Source of the DNA: Craspedostauros australis
Taxonomy: Eukaryota; Bacillariophyta; Bacillariophyceae; Mastogloiales; Achnanthaceae
Direction: 5' to 3'
NCBI GenBank assembly: GCA_026770025.1
Contig: JAMXDE010000016.1
Location: 868,001 to 932,000 of the forward strand
Length of the DNA: 64,000 nt
This document shows, piece after piece, positions 54,043 through 63,869 of this stretch. Each line of letters opens with the position of its first letter. Position 1 is the stretch's first letter. A program made the position numbers and the translations under genes. The notes under the pieces were generated by a model. It made no database searches and was not told the DNA's origin. It worked only from the letters and a program-made list of their open reading frames with translations.

Positions 54043-54618
54043 ATGGATATCAACACACGCACATCCCTCCACCTCGCCAACCTCACCACACTTGCAAAAT
54101 GCATGCAAGCTGGCATGGACAAGACGGAACATGAAACGAAGTCTCTTCAACGTCAGCACCGTTCTTGGAACGTCATGCTTTCTCAAATCAAGCTGCAGAA
54201 GGAGAAGCTTGTCAAGGAGATCGAGAAGCTCAGGGAGGAACAAGCAGCATTCAATTCACCATCGCTACAAACATGTGCACCCATTCGCACAATGCCAACT
54301 CCGCAGAAGCTCGACTTCACCGATGGTCTCCATCATGATAACGAGAGTGAGAGTGACAGCGAGAGTGCTGTGGATGTGAACCTCAACATGGACGGAATGG
54401 ACATCGTCACTGTATCCACAGATCAACGCAGCGCAAATGATGACTGCACATCCATCGCAACAGCATCAACGGCATCATCCAGGTCAACCGCACCAAAGAG
54501 AGCGAAGACAGCGAAGAAGGCACGACGGTCATCCAAGTGGCATCACCATTCCAACTCTCCAAAGAAGTGGAGACGAATGATCAGATCTCAACGATTGCAG
54601 TCCATTCTGTTGGCATGA
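54043..54618 (+). CDS. small coiled-coil protein, unrecognised
   Basis: The Met at 54043 follows an A/C-rich leader and fits a eukaryotic start context (ACCAACAATGG). The frame is open upstream to 53833, but that part is low-complexity. The 191-aa product has a helical coiled-coil at about residues 10-65 (LTTLAKCMQAGMDKTEHETK, then KLQKEKLVKEIEKLREEQ), a Ser/Asp/Glu-rich acidic segment and a basic Lys/Arg/Ser tail, so it could be nuclear. Near the end (from about 54440) a second frame becomes more protein-like (TKESEDSEEGTTVIQVASPF and onward to 54743). A frameshift, a missed intron or a different C-terminus is therefore possible. No family was recognised. Confidence 0.5.
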   Translation: MDINTRTSLHLANLTTLAKCMQAGMDKTEHETKSLQRQHRSWNVMLSQIKLQKEKLVKEIEKLREEQAAFNSPSLQTCAPIRTMPTPQKLDFTDGLHHDNESESDSESAVDVNLNMDGMDIVTVSTDQRSANDDCTSIATASTASSRSTAPKRAKTAKKARRSSKWHHHSNSPKKWRRMIRSQRLQSILLA

Positions 54619-55159
54619 TCATGGTCATGATCAGGCTCAGTTGGTTGGTTGGTTCGCCGACAGTTGGCAGCCATCATCACAATCATCATCCGCAACGCAC
54701 AACGATCATCCGAAGTCTCAATTTAACACGGCCGCAGCATTAGATTTACTTTCATCCGAACATAGAATACGTTTCATCTCCATAGCCGCCCAATCAATGA
54801 TGTTGTATTTGTTGCATGCCATCGGTGAGGACGAGAAGATGGACACGACCACATATGCACAGCACGTTCATTGGTGTTGCGGAGATGCCATACACAGTTG
54901 CTTCTGACTGGAATAGCAGTATTCTAATTATGGTGATATTAGTTGTGTTATGATGTCGACACTGATGTCGGCATCGTTGGTCTTCTATGAGGCAACCACG
55001 AAGCGGGCAAAGATCGATGCTTGTGTTGCACATTGGCCACGCGCTTCTCAACAACTCGCTCAAGTTGAGATGCGGCAGTGGACGACGGATGACGAGTTGA
55101 TTGGAACCGATGGATGAGCCAACCAGCACTCACCGTAGCGTTGGTATGTCGTGCATTGC
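54619..55159. other. convergent 3' spacer
   Basis: This 541-bp region lies between the coiled-coil gene and the stop of importin alpha. A frame to 54743 may belong to an alternative end of the coiled-coil protein. Nothing else is supported. Confidence 0.5.
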
Positions 55160-57633
55160 CTACATCGAGGTGTATGCGCTGTGGAAGTTGGTGGATGAGT
55201 CACCGAACGCTGATGTTCCTGCTGGACCCACGAAATTGAACATGGTATTTCCGTCGCTGGCACCGTTGCCACTGGATGGGAACAATTCCTTCGACACGCC
55301 GAACGTGAAGTTGCCGTCTGAATCCATGGCTGGAGCGATGTTCTCGTCTTCCACAACATCCGTCGCTTGGAAGAACTTCTCCAGCAAGGCAACCACTTTC
55401 AGGTAGACGTTGTCACTGCTGTGCTCCTGCAGACCCTCCAAGAGGTCGATTCCATCATGTTCATCGATGATTGTTTCCCAGCAATGGTCGCCTCTGGTGC
55501 TCACCTCCATGAACTTCTCGAATGTGTCCAGAAGGACCATCAGCACCTTCTCATCATGGCTGGCGGCAGGCAGAGCCTCGCACAGCGGTTGGAAGGCATC
55601 GAGTTCGACGAGGCCAACGGCGTGGTAGTCGTTGCCAGTGGTGGCTGCGTTGCAGATCACGTACAATGCCTCCTTGCGGATCTCCCACGGCGCATCGGAT
55701 GCCAGCTGGATCACGGTACTCATCACTCCCCGCTTCCCGAACAGATCGTCGATCTGATCGTGCGTTCCAGCGGCGATGTTGGACAGCAACCAGCAGGTCT
55801 CCTTTTTGATGGATCTCTGCGTGATGTCGAATGGTGTGCGGCATGGTGCGTGTGTGATGATGTGACGAGCGGTGTGATTGCGAGCGTGAGCATTTGTGTG
55901 AGTGTGAGTACGAGTAAATCGTGTTTGGTTTGAAGATCATTGGGACAGCGACAGCCAAAACCACAGCGACGACGACAACAAAAGGCAAAGAGGACAGGCA
56001 ATTCATTGCGCTCATCCGCCCTCCGTCACATTGCCACCTTCAGGTATTCGTTGCCATTTCAGTTCACGGAGAGGACTGTGGGACACTTACCCGTGGGTGT
56101 TCCAGCAGCATCTTGGCATGCTTCAGAATTCCCGCTTTCAGCACCTCTTGTGTCTGCATGTCGTTGCCTGTGACGAAGTTACCCAAGCATCGGACAGTTG
56201 GTGTGAGGATTACCGACGATGGATTCTCCAAAAGTCCCACGAGTGTTGGCGTGATTTTGCTGTCCATCACCTTCTGGATGCTTTCGTCTTCGCCGCCGCT
56301 GATGTACGACAGGCCCCAGACGGCGTCCACCTTCACTTCCTCGGTGCATTCCGGGCGACTAAGAAGGAACGACAATGGCTTGATGACTTCTTGAATGATC
56401 TCCAGGCTTGGTGCGGGCTTTCCACGGCAGAGATTGGAGATGGCCCAAGTCACGTTGGCCAAGAGCGACAAATTCTGTGGCTGCTGGATGTTGAGGATCA
56501 TCGGCGCGAGGACTTGCTGCTGCAAGAGGAAGTCTCTGTAGGCTGGGTTGTCGCCAGCAATGTTGCCAAGCGCCCATCCGCACTGTTCGCGGATGTTGGG
56601 GTTGTCATTGCGCATGTGCTTGATGAGGGATGCGACAACGCCGCTCTCCACGACGACGTTGGTAAGGTCAGTGGAACTGCAAGGTGGAGATCATCGTGAT
56701 CGACATCGATATCGTCGTCGCCGTTCCATTTTATATGTGGCGGAGATTGTTGCAGCGGTTGCGAGTATCATCGTAGGCATGGTGGGAGAAGAGAAGATGA
56801 CGTGAGATCGATTGCAAAGTGTCATAAGAGTCAGGACAAACGGAGAGAGTCATCACTATCCACTCTCCATCATCAGCGCGTGGTCGTCTCGTCGTTCGTT
56901 GAACATCAATCGCGTGCATCCGCGCATGCGAAATGAGAATGGAGGTGTACGTCCATTCTGCTTCGAGCCATCATGCTCGCACATTGCGCCGTCGTCAATA
57001 ATATCCCTACTTACGCGATGTTTGTCAACGCCCACGCGGTTTCGAACACGAGATCAGCCGGTGCTTCGTCGTCGCTCATGTACTGCACGAGGAGCTGCAT
57101 GGCTCCAGACTCTACCACCTGATGCACTGGCGGGTTGTGCTCCACCGATAGCATTCGACGGATATTTTTGACGCACTGGATTCTGTTTTGTTCCGTGCAG
57201 CCTGGGTTGCGGAGAGATGTCATGATCTGCGGCAAGTCAGCGACAGTTGGTGTCGTCGCAACTGCGCCGGTCGACTCCATGGTTGCGGGTTGCGATGCGG
57301 ACGCGGCTGGGGTGCGTGTGCGGCGCTTGCTCATCTCGTCTTCCTTCTTCTGCTTGCGCAGCATGGTTCTTGTTTCCTCTCGACGGCGGCGACTTTCCGC
57401 CAGGTTAGCTCCTGCCGGCTTGAAAGCCTTGCGTCGGTCTGCTCCATCGTCGATGTTATCGGGTGGTTGATTGGTTTGATTGGTTTGTATTGTATGATCG
57501 TTGGCGCGAAAGGAATGGACAGTGTTAGAAGGGCTTGCTTACCAGCTGTTCATCACACAGATGCTTGTTGCCATTCCAACAGACGGTAGGAAGCGCAAAA
57601 ACACACATACATACCTGCGAGTGATGAGATCAT
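55160..57633 (-). CDS. KPNA: importin alpha (karyopherin alpha)
   Basis: This nuclear import adaptor binds classical nuclear localisation signals and links them to importin beta. Minus-strand exons are 57633-57615 (19 bp), 57438-57015, 56676-56091 and 55816-55160, with introns of 176, 338 and 274 bp. Phases agree (1, 2, 0), giving about 561 aa. The tiny first exon gives MISSLA, and the split codon then joins DRRKAFKPAGANLAESRRRR, the basic IBB domain. ARM repeats carry the conserved Trp/Asn pairs that grip the signal: ETAWALTNIAS, CGWALGNIAGD, TWAISNLCRGK, VWGLSYISGG and CWLLSNIAAG. Two of these are rebuilt by splicing. The C-terminal 70 residues are acidic and then Gly/Ser/Phe-rich. The first exon is the only weak point: no ATG exists in frame in exon 2 before the IBB, so some upstream exon is required. 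A retrotransposon sits 545 bp upstream of the start codon. Confidence 0.92.
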
Positions 57634-58177
57634 GGTGGTTTGTGTTGTTGTTGCTGTTATTGCTGGTGCTGGTGCTGCTGGTGCTGGTTGTGGACGTGTG
57701 AGGATGTGGGGAATGAGATTGTCTTTCTGTCGTGATTCTTGACTTCGTGAAGGCTTGTTTTGTGACTGGAGTTGTAATTGTGATTGTAGTGATGAGTGCT
57801 GAATGTGATTATGATTATGATTATGATTCTGGTTGCTTTGATTGATTTGATTTGTGAGAAAGCAAGGTTGGATTTGCAATCGATGCGAACTTGGCAGAAG
57901 TGATGTCTGCCGTCTCGTGTGTGCTGGCGATGGCGATGATCGCTTTGTGTGTGACTGTGTGTGTGTGTGTGTGTGTGTGTGTGGCGGGTTTGGTTTGTGT
58001 GTTTCACCTCGATTTTGTGGCGGTTTGGGTTTTACCTTGTTCCAAAACGTAACGATCGCCTCGCCAACCTGGCCCGCGCGGAAGACACATGATACAACAG
58101 CAACCGATGTCACTTTGATTCCGCTGAATCGTTCGGGTCGATCGGTGCACCCCTCACGACAAAAACAGAAACATGGT
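57634..58177. promoter_or_regulatory. importin alpha upstream region with (GT)n, ending at a retrotransposon
   Basis: This is presumed promoter and 5' UTR of the minus-strand importin alpha gene. It includes GT-rich simple sequence at about 57956-57982 and TGATTATGATTATGATT repeats near 57803-57826. The copia element inserts at 58178, so any promoter elements farther upstream have been moved 5.7 kb away. Confidence 0.55.
57956..57982. repeat. (GT)n microsatellite
   Basis: About thirteen GT units occur in the upstream region of importin alpha, between the gene and the inserted retrotransposon. Confidence 0.85.
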
Positions 58178-58364
58178 TGTGCAGATTTAGTGCCAATTCC
58201 CGAATCTGGCCGAATCCGAACAATGAGTGTCGATGGACAGACGATACCGCACAAACCACGCGTAGGATCCACGTTGAGCAAATGACCGCTCCGCACAGTC
58301 ATAATTTTCAGAACAGACAGGTTTCACCCCCCCAACACCTCCGGTCACGTGAAAAACCTGCACA
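58178..58364 (+). repeat. 5' LTR of the copia element
   Basis: This 187-bp direct repeat is identical to the copy at 63683-63869 and is bounded by TG...CA. It would supply the element's promoter and polyadenylation signals. It contains a C7 run (TTTCACCCCCCCAACACC). Confidence 0.97.
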
Positions 58365-58459
58365 CACTTCCTCTGCGCAACGTGAAACACGCGCTCTGAT
58401 CGTCTGGTTTGGTCGCACGCACCAAAACCAACAACAACAACGAAACTCGAAGAGCGACC

Positions 58460-59905
58460 ATGGCGGATCAAGGCAACCAACCCAACGACGCCACAGCCGC
58501 AACCGCACCTGCAGGGCAAGCAGCTGCACAACCACAGGCAGCACAGCAACCGCCACAAGCAGGAGGACAGCCCATCGCTCTGAACATGGCACAGCTCATC
58601 CAAATCATCCAGCAACAAGTGGCAGCACAAGTTCAAGCAGCAGCGGCTGCACAGCCAGTTGTCCAAGCCAATCCGAATCCGCCAGCCAACCAGCAACCAG
58701 CACAGTTTGCTGTAACTCCATATGGATCTCTCATCGATCCAACAACAAAGACAGGCGCTGCTCTCATCAAGACAGCACAAGAGAAGCTCAGCGACGACAA
58801 GTTCGAAGGCGCTCCAGAGAACATCAATGTCTTCCTCGCCAACATCCGCACTCGCGCGATGATGATGCAATGCATTGACATCTTCCAAGTCGCCACAACA
58901 ACAGGCATGTACAACATCCTCGACAACTATCCACTCACCACCATCGACCATGTGCGCACCAGTGCCACATTGCGTCACATCAATGACAGCGTCGAGAAGC
59001 AAGCTGCGCACCTCATAGGTGTCGCCATCCTCAACTCGCTGAGCCCCAACCTTGTCAACCGTATCCTGCCGCAGCGCAGCACATACGAGATCAACGGACT
59101 CATGGATGGACCAACGCTCCTACGCGTCGTCCTCTCTCATGTCAGCATCGACACAGATGATCTCAGCACGAGCATCCGCATGAATCTACATCGGTTGAAG
59201 CTCAAAGACTTCGACAACGACATCAAGAAGCTGAACGACCACGTTCGCAATCAAGTCTTCACTCTACAGTCCAAAGGCGAAGCAGTCGGCAGCAAAGTGA
59301 CCTTCGCACTCATCACTGCATACAACACAGCAGACAATGAGGAGTTCGTCAACCGCATCCAGCGATGCAGCGACTCCGGCACTCCGGACTACGTCAGTCT
59401 CATGAACACTGCTGAAACCAAGTACCAGAGCTTGGTCAACGCCGGCACATGGAACCGCCTTTCCCGCGACAAGCAGCTCCTCGCCCTCCGAGCCAAGACG
59501 AAGCAGCTCAAAGCCTCGCTCAACAAGCCATCCGGCAAGCGAGCAAACAACAAGAAAGACAACAAAGGGACGGCTCGCCACAAGCGCGGCAACCACCCTC
59601 TCGCCAATCGCGATCCGCCAAAGGGCAATGATCCCAAGCACTTCGTCCACCAAGGAACAACCTTCCACTGGTGTGACAACCACAAGGCATGGGGCAAGCA
59701 CAAGACATCCGACTGTCGCGCCCGATCCGGCAAGAACGCTGACTCCTCTGGGAAGAAGCGCCAGCACGACAAGAAATCGTCCTCGTCCAAATCCGTCAAG
59801 GTCCACGCCAAGTCAGCTCCTCACGTCCACTTCGACGACAGCGATGGCCACTACGACAGTAGCCAGCATTCCACTCCCAGCGATGGAAACATAAGCGAGA
59901 ACTGA
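58460..59905 (+). CDS. gag: copia Gag polyprotein
   Basis: This 481-aa capsid protein starts at ATG 58460 (ACCATGG context). The first 80 residues are Gln/Ala/Pro-rich, and the central alpha-helical part (about 100-360) is the capsid region. Near residue 408 a modified zinc-knuckle-like motif reads WCDNHKAWGKHKTSDC (C-x2-H-x5-H-x4-C) instead of the classic CCHC. A basic, Ser-rich RNA-binding tail follows. The frame ends in TGA (59903-59905) followed by C. The protease and polymerase frame continues in the same phase, so Gag-Pol could be made by stop readthrough. Confidence 0.92.
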   Translation: MADQGNQPNDATAATAPAGQAAAQPQAAQQPPQAGGQPIALNMAQLIQIIQQQVAAQVQAAAAAQPVVQANPNPPANQQPAQFAVTPYGSLIDPTTKTGAALIKTAQEKLSDDKFEGAPENINVFLANIRTRAMMMQCIDIFQVATTTGMYNILDNYPLTTIDHVRTSATLRHINDSVEKQAAHLIGVAILNSLSPNLVNRILPQRSTYEINGLMDGPTLLRVVLSHVSIDTDDLSTSIRMNLHRLKLKDFDNDIKKLNDHVRNQVFTLQSKGEAVGSKVTFALITAYNTADNEEFVNRIQRCSDSGTPDYVSLMNTAETKYQSLVNAGTWNRLSRDKQLLALRAKTKQLKASLNKPSGKRANNKKDNKGTARHKRGNHPLANRDPPKGNDPKHFVHQGTTFHWCDNHKAWGKHKTSDCRARSGKNADSSGKKRQHDKKSSSSKSVKVHAKSAPHVHFDDSDGHYDSSQHSTPSDGNISEN

Positions 59906-59929
59906 CATGAAGGCACGCCCATCCAATCA

Positions 59930-62900
59930 ATGCTATCAGTCACAGCACTGCAAGGCATCTCCGCGATGCAGACGACATTGCATCAGATGGGTGATGTGCC
60001 AATCGGAATTGACACCTGCACGTCGGCCACAGTCTCTGGACAACGTGGTGACTTCAGTAACGATCTTCAGCCAGTCCGCGGCATGGCCATACAAGGAGTT
60101 GGAGGGTCCATCCCCATCCAATCCAAGGGCACACTAACCTGGACAATACTCGATGATGACGGCCAGCCACTGCGGATAAAGATAGCCAACGCTTACTACG
60201 CGCCACGGCTTCGTATTCGACTGTTCTGTCCACAGCAATGGTCAGACCAAGGTCCCCGCGATCATCACGGCAGGCACTTGCGTACCTGCACAACCTACGG
60301 CAACCACACAGTCCTGCGCTCCTCGCGTCACAAGGTAACTGTCTACCATCATCCTGGCACCAATCTGCCTCTGATGTCCGTCATCCACACCAAGCGACAT
60401 GTGCCAGCATTCCTCGCTACCTCCAGTCCTTCAAGCGATTCTGAACTTCTCAACATCACCGATGTCCCCGACGACATGATAGAGGTTCATGAAGACCCCA
60501 AGCTCGCCGAGTTGAGGCCCAATCCTCTCCAAGACAACAACACACTGGTCCGCAATCAGTCGGCAACACATCCTGTTGGTGCATCCGATGCACAGGGACA
60601 GCTACTCCGGTGGCACCATCGCTTGGGGCACCTTCCCTTCCGTGTCTTGCGCAACATGGCATCACACGGAATCATACCACGGCACTTGGCCAAGGCCGAG
60701 TTCCCTCTTTGCTCTGGGTGCATCTATGGCAAAGCCGTCCGCCGGCGCAAGCCAAATCGCATCACACGCGTCGTCAAGCGAGCGCGATTCCCAGGGCACA
60801 TCGTGTCAGTCGATCAGATCGTCTCTCGCCAACCTGGGGTGCTTCCGCAGCAAAAGGGCACGCACACCTGGTCGCGATACACATGCGCGACAGTGTTCGT
60901 TGATCAATACTCCGGTATTGACTACGTTCACTTGCAGCTCACCCAGTCTGGTGCCGACACACTGCAAGCCAAGCAGGCTTTTGAGCGCTATGCTCACTCC
61001 TTCGGTGTCCGCATACACCACTACCACGCCGACAACGGCAGGTTCGCTGAGCAGCTGTTCCGCACAGCTGTCGCATCAGCCAACCAAACCATCACATTCT
61101 GTGGAGTCAACGCTCATCATCAGAATGGCGTCGCCGAGCGACGCATCCGCGACCTCCAAGAGTCCGCTCGCTCGATGCTCCTGCACGCACAGCACCATTG
61201 GCATGATGCCATTCATCCGTCTCTGTGGCCGTATGCTCTGCGCTACGCCTCCGAGATCCGAAGGAACGCTGCTCGAGAGGGAGGTATATCGCCACTCCAG
61301 CGATTCGCGCAGATCGAGGTCCGACCCTCAATGCAACACTTTCACACATTTGGATGCCCTGCATACATCCTCAAGGCCGCACTCCAACAGGGATCTCAGG
61401 TTCCCAAGTGGAGCAGCCGCGCCAACATTGCCATCTTCCTTGGCATGTCAGCTGAACATGCGAGCAGCGTGCCTATCGTTCTCAAGATCGACACAGGGTA
61501 CATATCGCCACAGTTCCATCTGAACTTCGACGACAGGTTCCAAACAGTCAAGACCAACCCGCTAATGCGTCCTGGCGCATCACAGTGGCAGCGTCTCACG
61601 CACATCGACGAACCAGCCAAGCCCTCGCAGCAGATGCGCTCCGAACGCATCACACATGCTGTTCAGCACCAGCTTTCCGCAAGCACACGTCCTCCGGGGA
61701 CCACACACGCTGCACCTGACGCCAAGCCATTCCAGCTTGACATGCAGCACAAGTTGCACAGCCTTCCGAGGCCCAGCCTTCCGGGGCACAACCTTCCGAG
61801 GTCCAGCCTTCCAAGGCAAAGTCTTCCGAGACAGCCAGCAAGCTCACCTTCAGAGGGAGCTACACCTACACACGCCATCGCCACGCAGAACGCATCACGA
61901 TCCGCTCCATCCGCAACAGAACGTGCAGAGACCAACCAGCTTACACTCCAACTCCAATCATACCACACGCACACAGCTCGATCCTTCCATGCATCTGACA
62001 TCCTCAACATGAACTCCGGCGACCTGCACCCCATGTCATTCGCGGCAACACTCGCAGACGATGACACCATGTACTGGGGGCAAATGCAGAAGCAGAACGA
62101 CCGCGACAAGTTCATCGAGGCAATGCACAAGGAGATCGAAGACCACCAGTCCAGACAACATTGGGAGGTCGTGCAACGCAATCAAGTGCCAAAAGGGCAC
62201 AAGATCCTGAAAGCCGTCTGGTCATTCAAGCGCAAACGCAGACTCGCAACCGGCGAAATCTACAAGTGGAAAGCACGGCTATGCGTGCATGGAGGAGAGC
62301 AACAATATGGTGTCAACTACTGGGAAACATTTGCTCCAGTCGTGCAATGGTCCACCATTCGGACATTCCTCACCATGGCCGTCCAACGGCGCTGGCACAC
62401 TCGCCAAATCGACTTCGTTCTGGCGTTCCCGCAAGCGGATGTGGAATGTGACATCTTCATGCAAGTACCTCAGGGGTGCAACGTGGACGGAGACAGCAGG
62501 TCTCACGTTCTCAAGCTCAAGAAGAATCTGTACGGCACCAAGCAAGCCGCTTTGGTATGGCACCGGCATGTGGTTGACGGCCTGACGCAGCATGGATTCC
62601 GACAAAGCCAAGTCGACGAATGCCTTCTCTACAAAGGCAACACATCCATTCTGCTGTACGTCGACGACGCCATCATCATTGGCCCACACAAGCACGAGAT
62701 CAATGACATCATCGAGCGCCTCAAGGCACGGTTTACGCTAACCGACGAAGGCAACATGAGTGAATATCTGGGCGTTCACATTCAACGCACCAATGACACC
62801 ATCACACTCACACAACCGCAACTCATAGACCGAATCATACGAGCAACCAAGATCGATCCTAATGCACCAGGACGAACCTATTCGACGCCAGCCGTCAAAC

Positions 62901-63649
62901 CGCTCCTACACAAAGACACCGGTGGCCCCGCTGCCACTCGACGATTCGATTATCGATCGGTTGTGGGGATGCTCAACTTCCTCACACGATCGACGAGACC
63001 TGACATCTGCTTCGCAGTCCATCAATGCGCACGCTTCATGGCTCATCCGATGAAGTCACACGAAGATGCCATCGAACGGATTGTACGATACCTCGCTCAC
63101 ACACGGGATAAGGGACTCCGCATCTCACCTACCAACGACTCCATTCACTGCTATGCTGATGCAGACTTCGCAGGAGGCTTCTCACAAGCCAACAACGACC
63201 CCAACACGGCAAAAAGTCGCACTGGATACGTCGTCCTGTACGCAGGATTCCCCATCATATGGAACTCCAAACTGCAAACAGAAGTTACGCTCAGCACCAC
63301 CGAAGCTGAGTATGTAGCTCTCAGCCAAGCTTTACGAGAGGTTATACCCATGATACACCTCATCAACGAAATGAAGCAGCACATATCGTCATTCGACACT
63401 TCGCCACCAACAGTTCACTGCACAGCATTTGAGGACAACTCCGGTGCCCTCGAACTCGCCAACGCACCCAGAATGCGTCCTCGTACCAAGCACATCAACG
63501 TCAAATACCATCACTTCCGTGAAGCTGTCAGTAAAGGGCTCATCACCATCGAAAAGGTCGACACGTTGGACCAGATGGCTGACATATTCACCAAGCCCTT
63601 GGCACGCCCACTATTCGAATCTCTGCGATTGCGATTATTGGGATGGTAA
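59930..63649 (+). CDS. pol: copia Pol polyprotein (protease, integrase, RT, RNase H)
   Basis: This frame is open for 1,239 codons and has the same phase as gag, separated only by the TGA and eight sense codons. The first Met is at 59930. Visible parts in order are the protease motif GIDTCTSATVSG and the pre-integrase zinc motif (LLRWHHRLGHLPF with a later CSGC). The integrase has acidic residues in SVDQIV, YHADNG and GVAERRIRD. A Pro-rich linker carries LPRxSLP repeats (about 61760-61835). Reverse transcriptase shows KARLCVHGG, IDFVLAFPQADV and the catalytic ILLYVDDAIIIG. RNase H shows YADADFAGG, LSTTEAEYVALSQA and TKHINVKYHHFRE. All key acidic residues are present and no internal stop is seen, so the element may still be active. 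Confidence 0.95.
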   Translation: MLSVTALQGISAMQTTLHQMGDVPIGIDTCTSATVSGQRGDFSNDLQPVRGMAIQGVGGSIPIQSKGTLTWTILDDDGQPLRIKIANAYYAPRLRIRLFCPQQWSDQGPRDHHGRHLRTCTTYGNHTVLRSSRHKVTVYHHPGTNLPLMSVIHTKRHVPAFLATSSPSSDSELLNITDVPDDMIEVHEDPKLAELRPNPLQDNNTLVRNQSATHPVGASDAQGQLLRWHHRLGHLPFRVLRNMASHGIIPRHLAKAEFPLCSGCIYGKAVRRRKPNRITRVVKRARFPGHIVSVDQIVSRQPGVLPQQKGTHTWSRYTCATVFVDQYSGIDYVHLQLTQSGADTLQAKQAFERYAHSFGVRIHHYHADNGRFAEQLFRTAVASANQTITFCGVNAHHQNGVAERRIRDLQESARSMLLHAQHHWHDAIHPSLWPYALRYASEIRRNAAREGGISPLQRFAQIEVRPSMQHFHTFGCPAYILKAALQQGSQVPKWSSRANIAIFLGMSAEHASSVPIVLKIDTGYISPQFHLNFDDRFQTVKTNPLMRPGASQWQRLTHIDEPAKPSQQMRSERITHAVQHQLSASTRPPGTTHAAPDAKPFQLDMQHKLHSLPRPSLPGHNLPRSSLPRQSLPRQPASSPSEGATPTHAIATQNASRSAPSATERAETNQLTLQLQSYHTHTARSFHASDILNMNSGDLHPMSFAATLADDDTMYWGQMQKQNDRDKFIEAMHKEIEDHQSRQHWEVVQRNQVPKGHKILKAVWSFKRKRRLATGEIYKWKARLCVHGGEQQYGVNYWETFAPVVQWSTIRTFLTMAVQRRWHTRQIDFVLAFPQADVECDIFMQVPQGCNVDGDSRSHVLKLKKNLYGTKQAALVWHRHVVDGLTQHGFRQSQVDECLLYKGNTSILLYVDDAIIIGPHKHEINDIIERLKARFTLTDEGNMSEYLGVHIQRTNDTITLTQPQLIDRIIRATKIDPNAPGRTYSTPAVKPLLHKDTGGPAATRRFDYRSVVGMLNFLTRSTRPDICFAVHQCARFMAHPMKSHEDAIERIVRYLAHTRDKGLRISPTNDSIHCYADADFAGGFSQANNDPNTAKSRTGYVVLYAGFPIIWNSKLQTEVTLSTTEAEYVALSQALREVIPMIHLINEMKQHISSFDTSPPTVHCTAFEDNSGALELANAPRMRPRTKHINVKYHHFREAVSKGLITIEKVDTLDQMADIFTKPLARPLFESLRLRLLGW

Positions 63650-63673
63650 GCGCGGTCCGCCCGTGCCACCGAC

Positions 63674-63682
63674 AAGAGGGAG
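63674..63682 (+). other. polypurine tract of the copia element
   Basis: The purine run AAGAGGGAG lies directly before the 3' LTR, in the position expected for the plus-strand primer of reverse transcription. Confidence 0.8.
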
Positions 63683-63869
63683 TGTGCAGATTTAGTGCCA
63701 ATTCCCGAATCTGGCCGAATCCGAACAATGAGTGTCGATGGACAGACGATACCGCACAAACCACGCGTAGGATCCACGTTGAGCAAATGACCGCTCCGCA
63801 CAGTCATAATTTTCAGAACAGACAGGTTTCACCCCCCCAACACCTCCGGTCACGTGAAAAACCTGCACA
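63683..63869 (+). repeat. 3' LTR of the copia element
   Basis: This 187-bp direct repeat is identical to the 5' LTR and is followed by the ATGGT target-site duplication (63870-63874). The remaining 126 bp to the window end are the interrupted host sequence, with no recognisable gene. Confidence 0.97.

Larger units (their letters stand above)
58178..63869 (+). mobile_element. full-length Ty1/copia LTR retrotransposon
   Basis: This is a complete element of 5,692 bp. The two 187-bp LTRs (58178-58364 and 63683-63869) start with TG, end with CA and are identical by eye over their full length. The 5-bp direct repeats ATGGT at 58173-58177 and 63870-63874 are the target-site duplication. Domain order is gag, protease, integrase, reverse transcriptase, RNase H, which defines the copia (Pseudoviridae) type. 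Identical LTRs, the duplication and long open frames show a recent insertion. It resembles the copia elements common in diatoms, although lineage assignment needs a tree. Confidence 0.97.

Noticed and set aside
57553-58302. 249-codon minus ORF covering the 5' LTR
   Set aside because: It is partly LTR sequence and partly low-complexity leader. Its last codons hold the proposed importin alpha start exon, which uses only a short part of it.
58365-58400. Primer-binding site after the 5' LTR
   Set aside because: The sequence following the LTR does not show an obvious match to the initiator Met tRNA end, so no tRNA primer is named.
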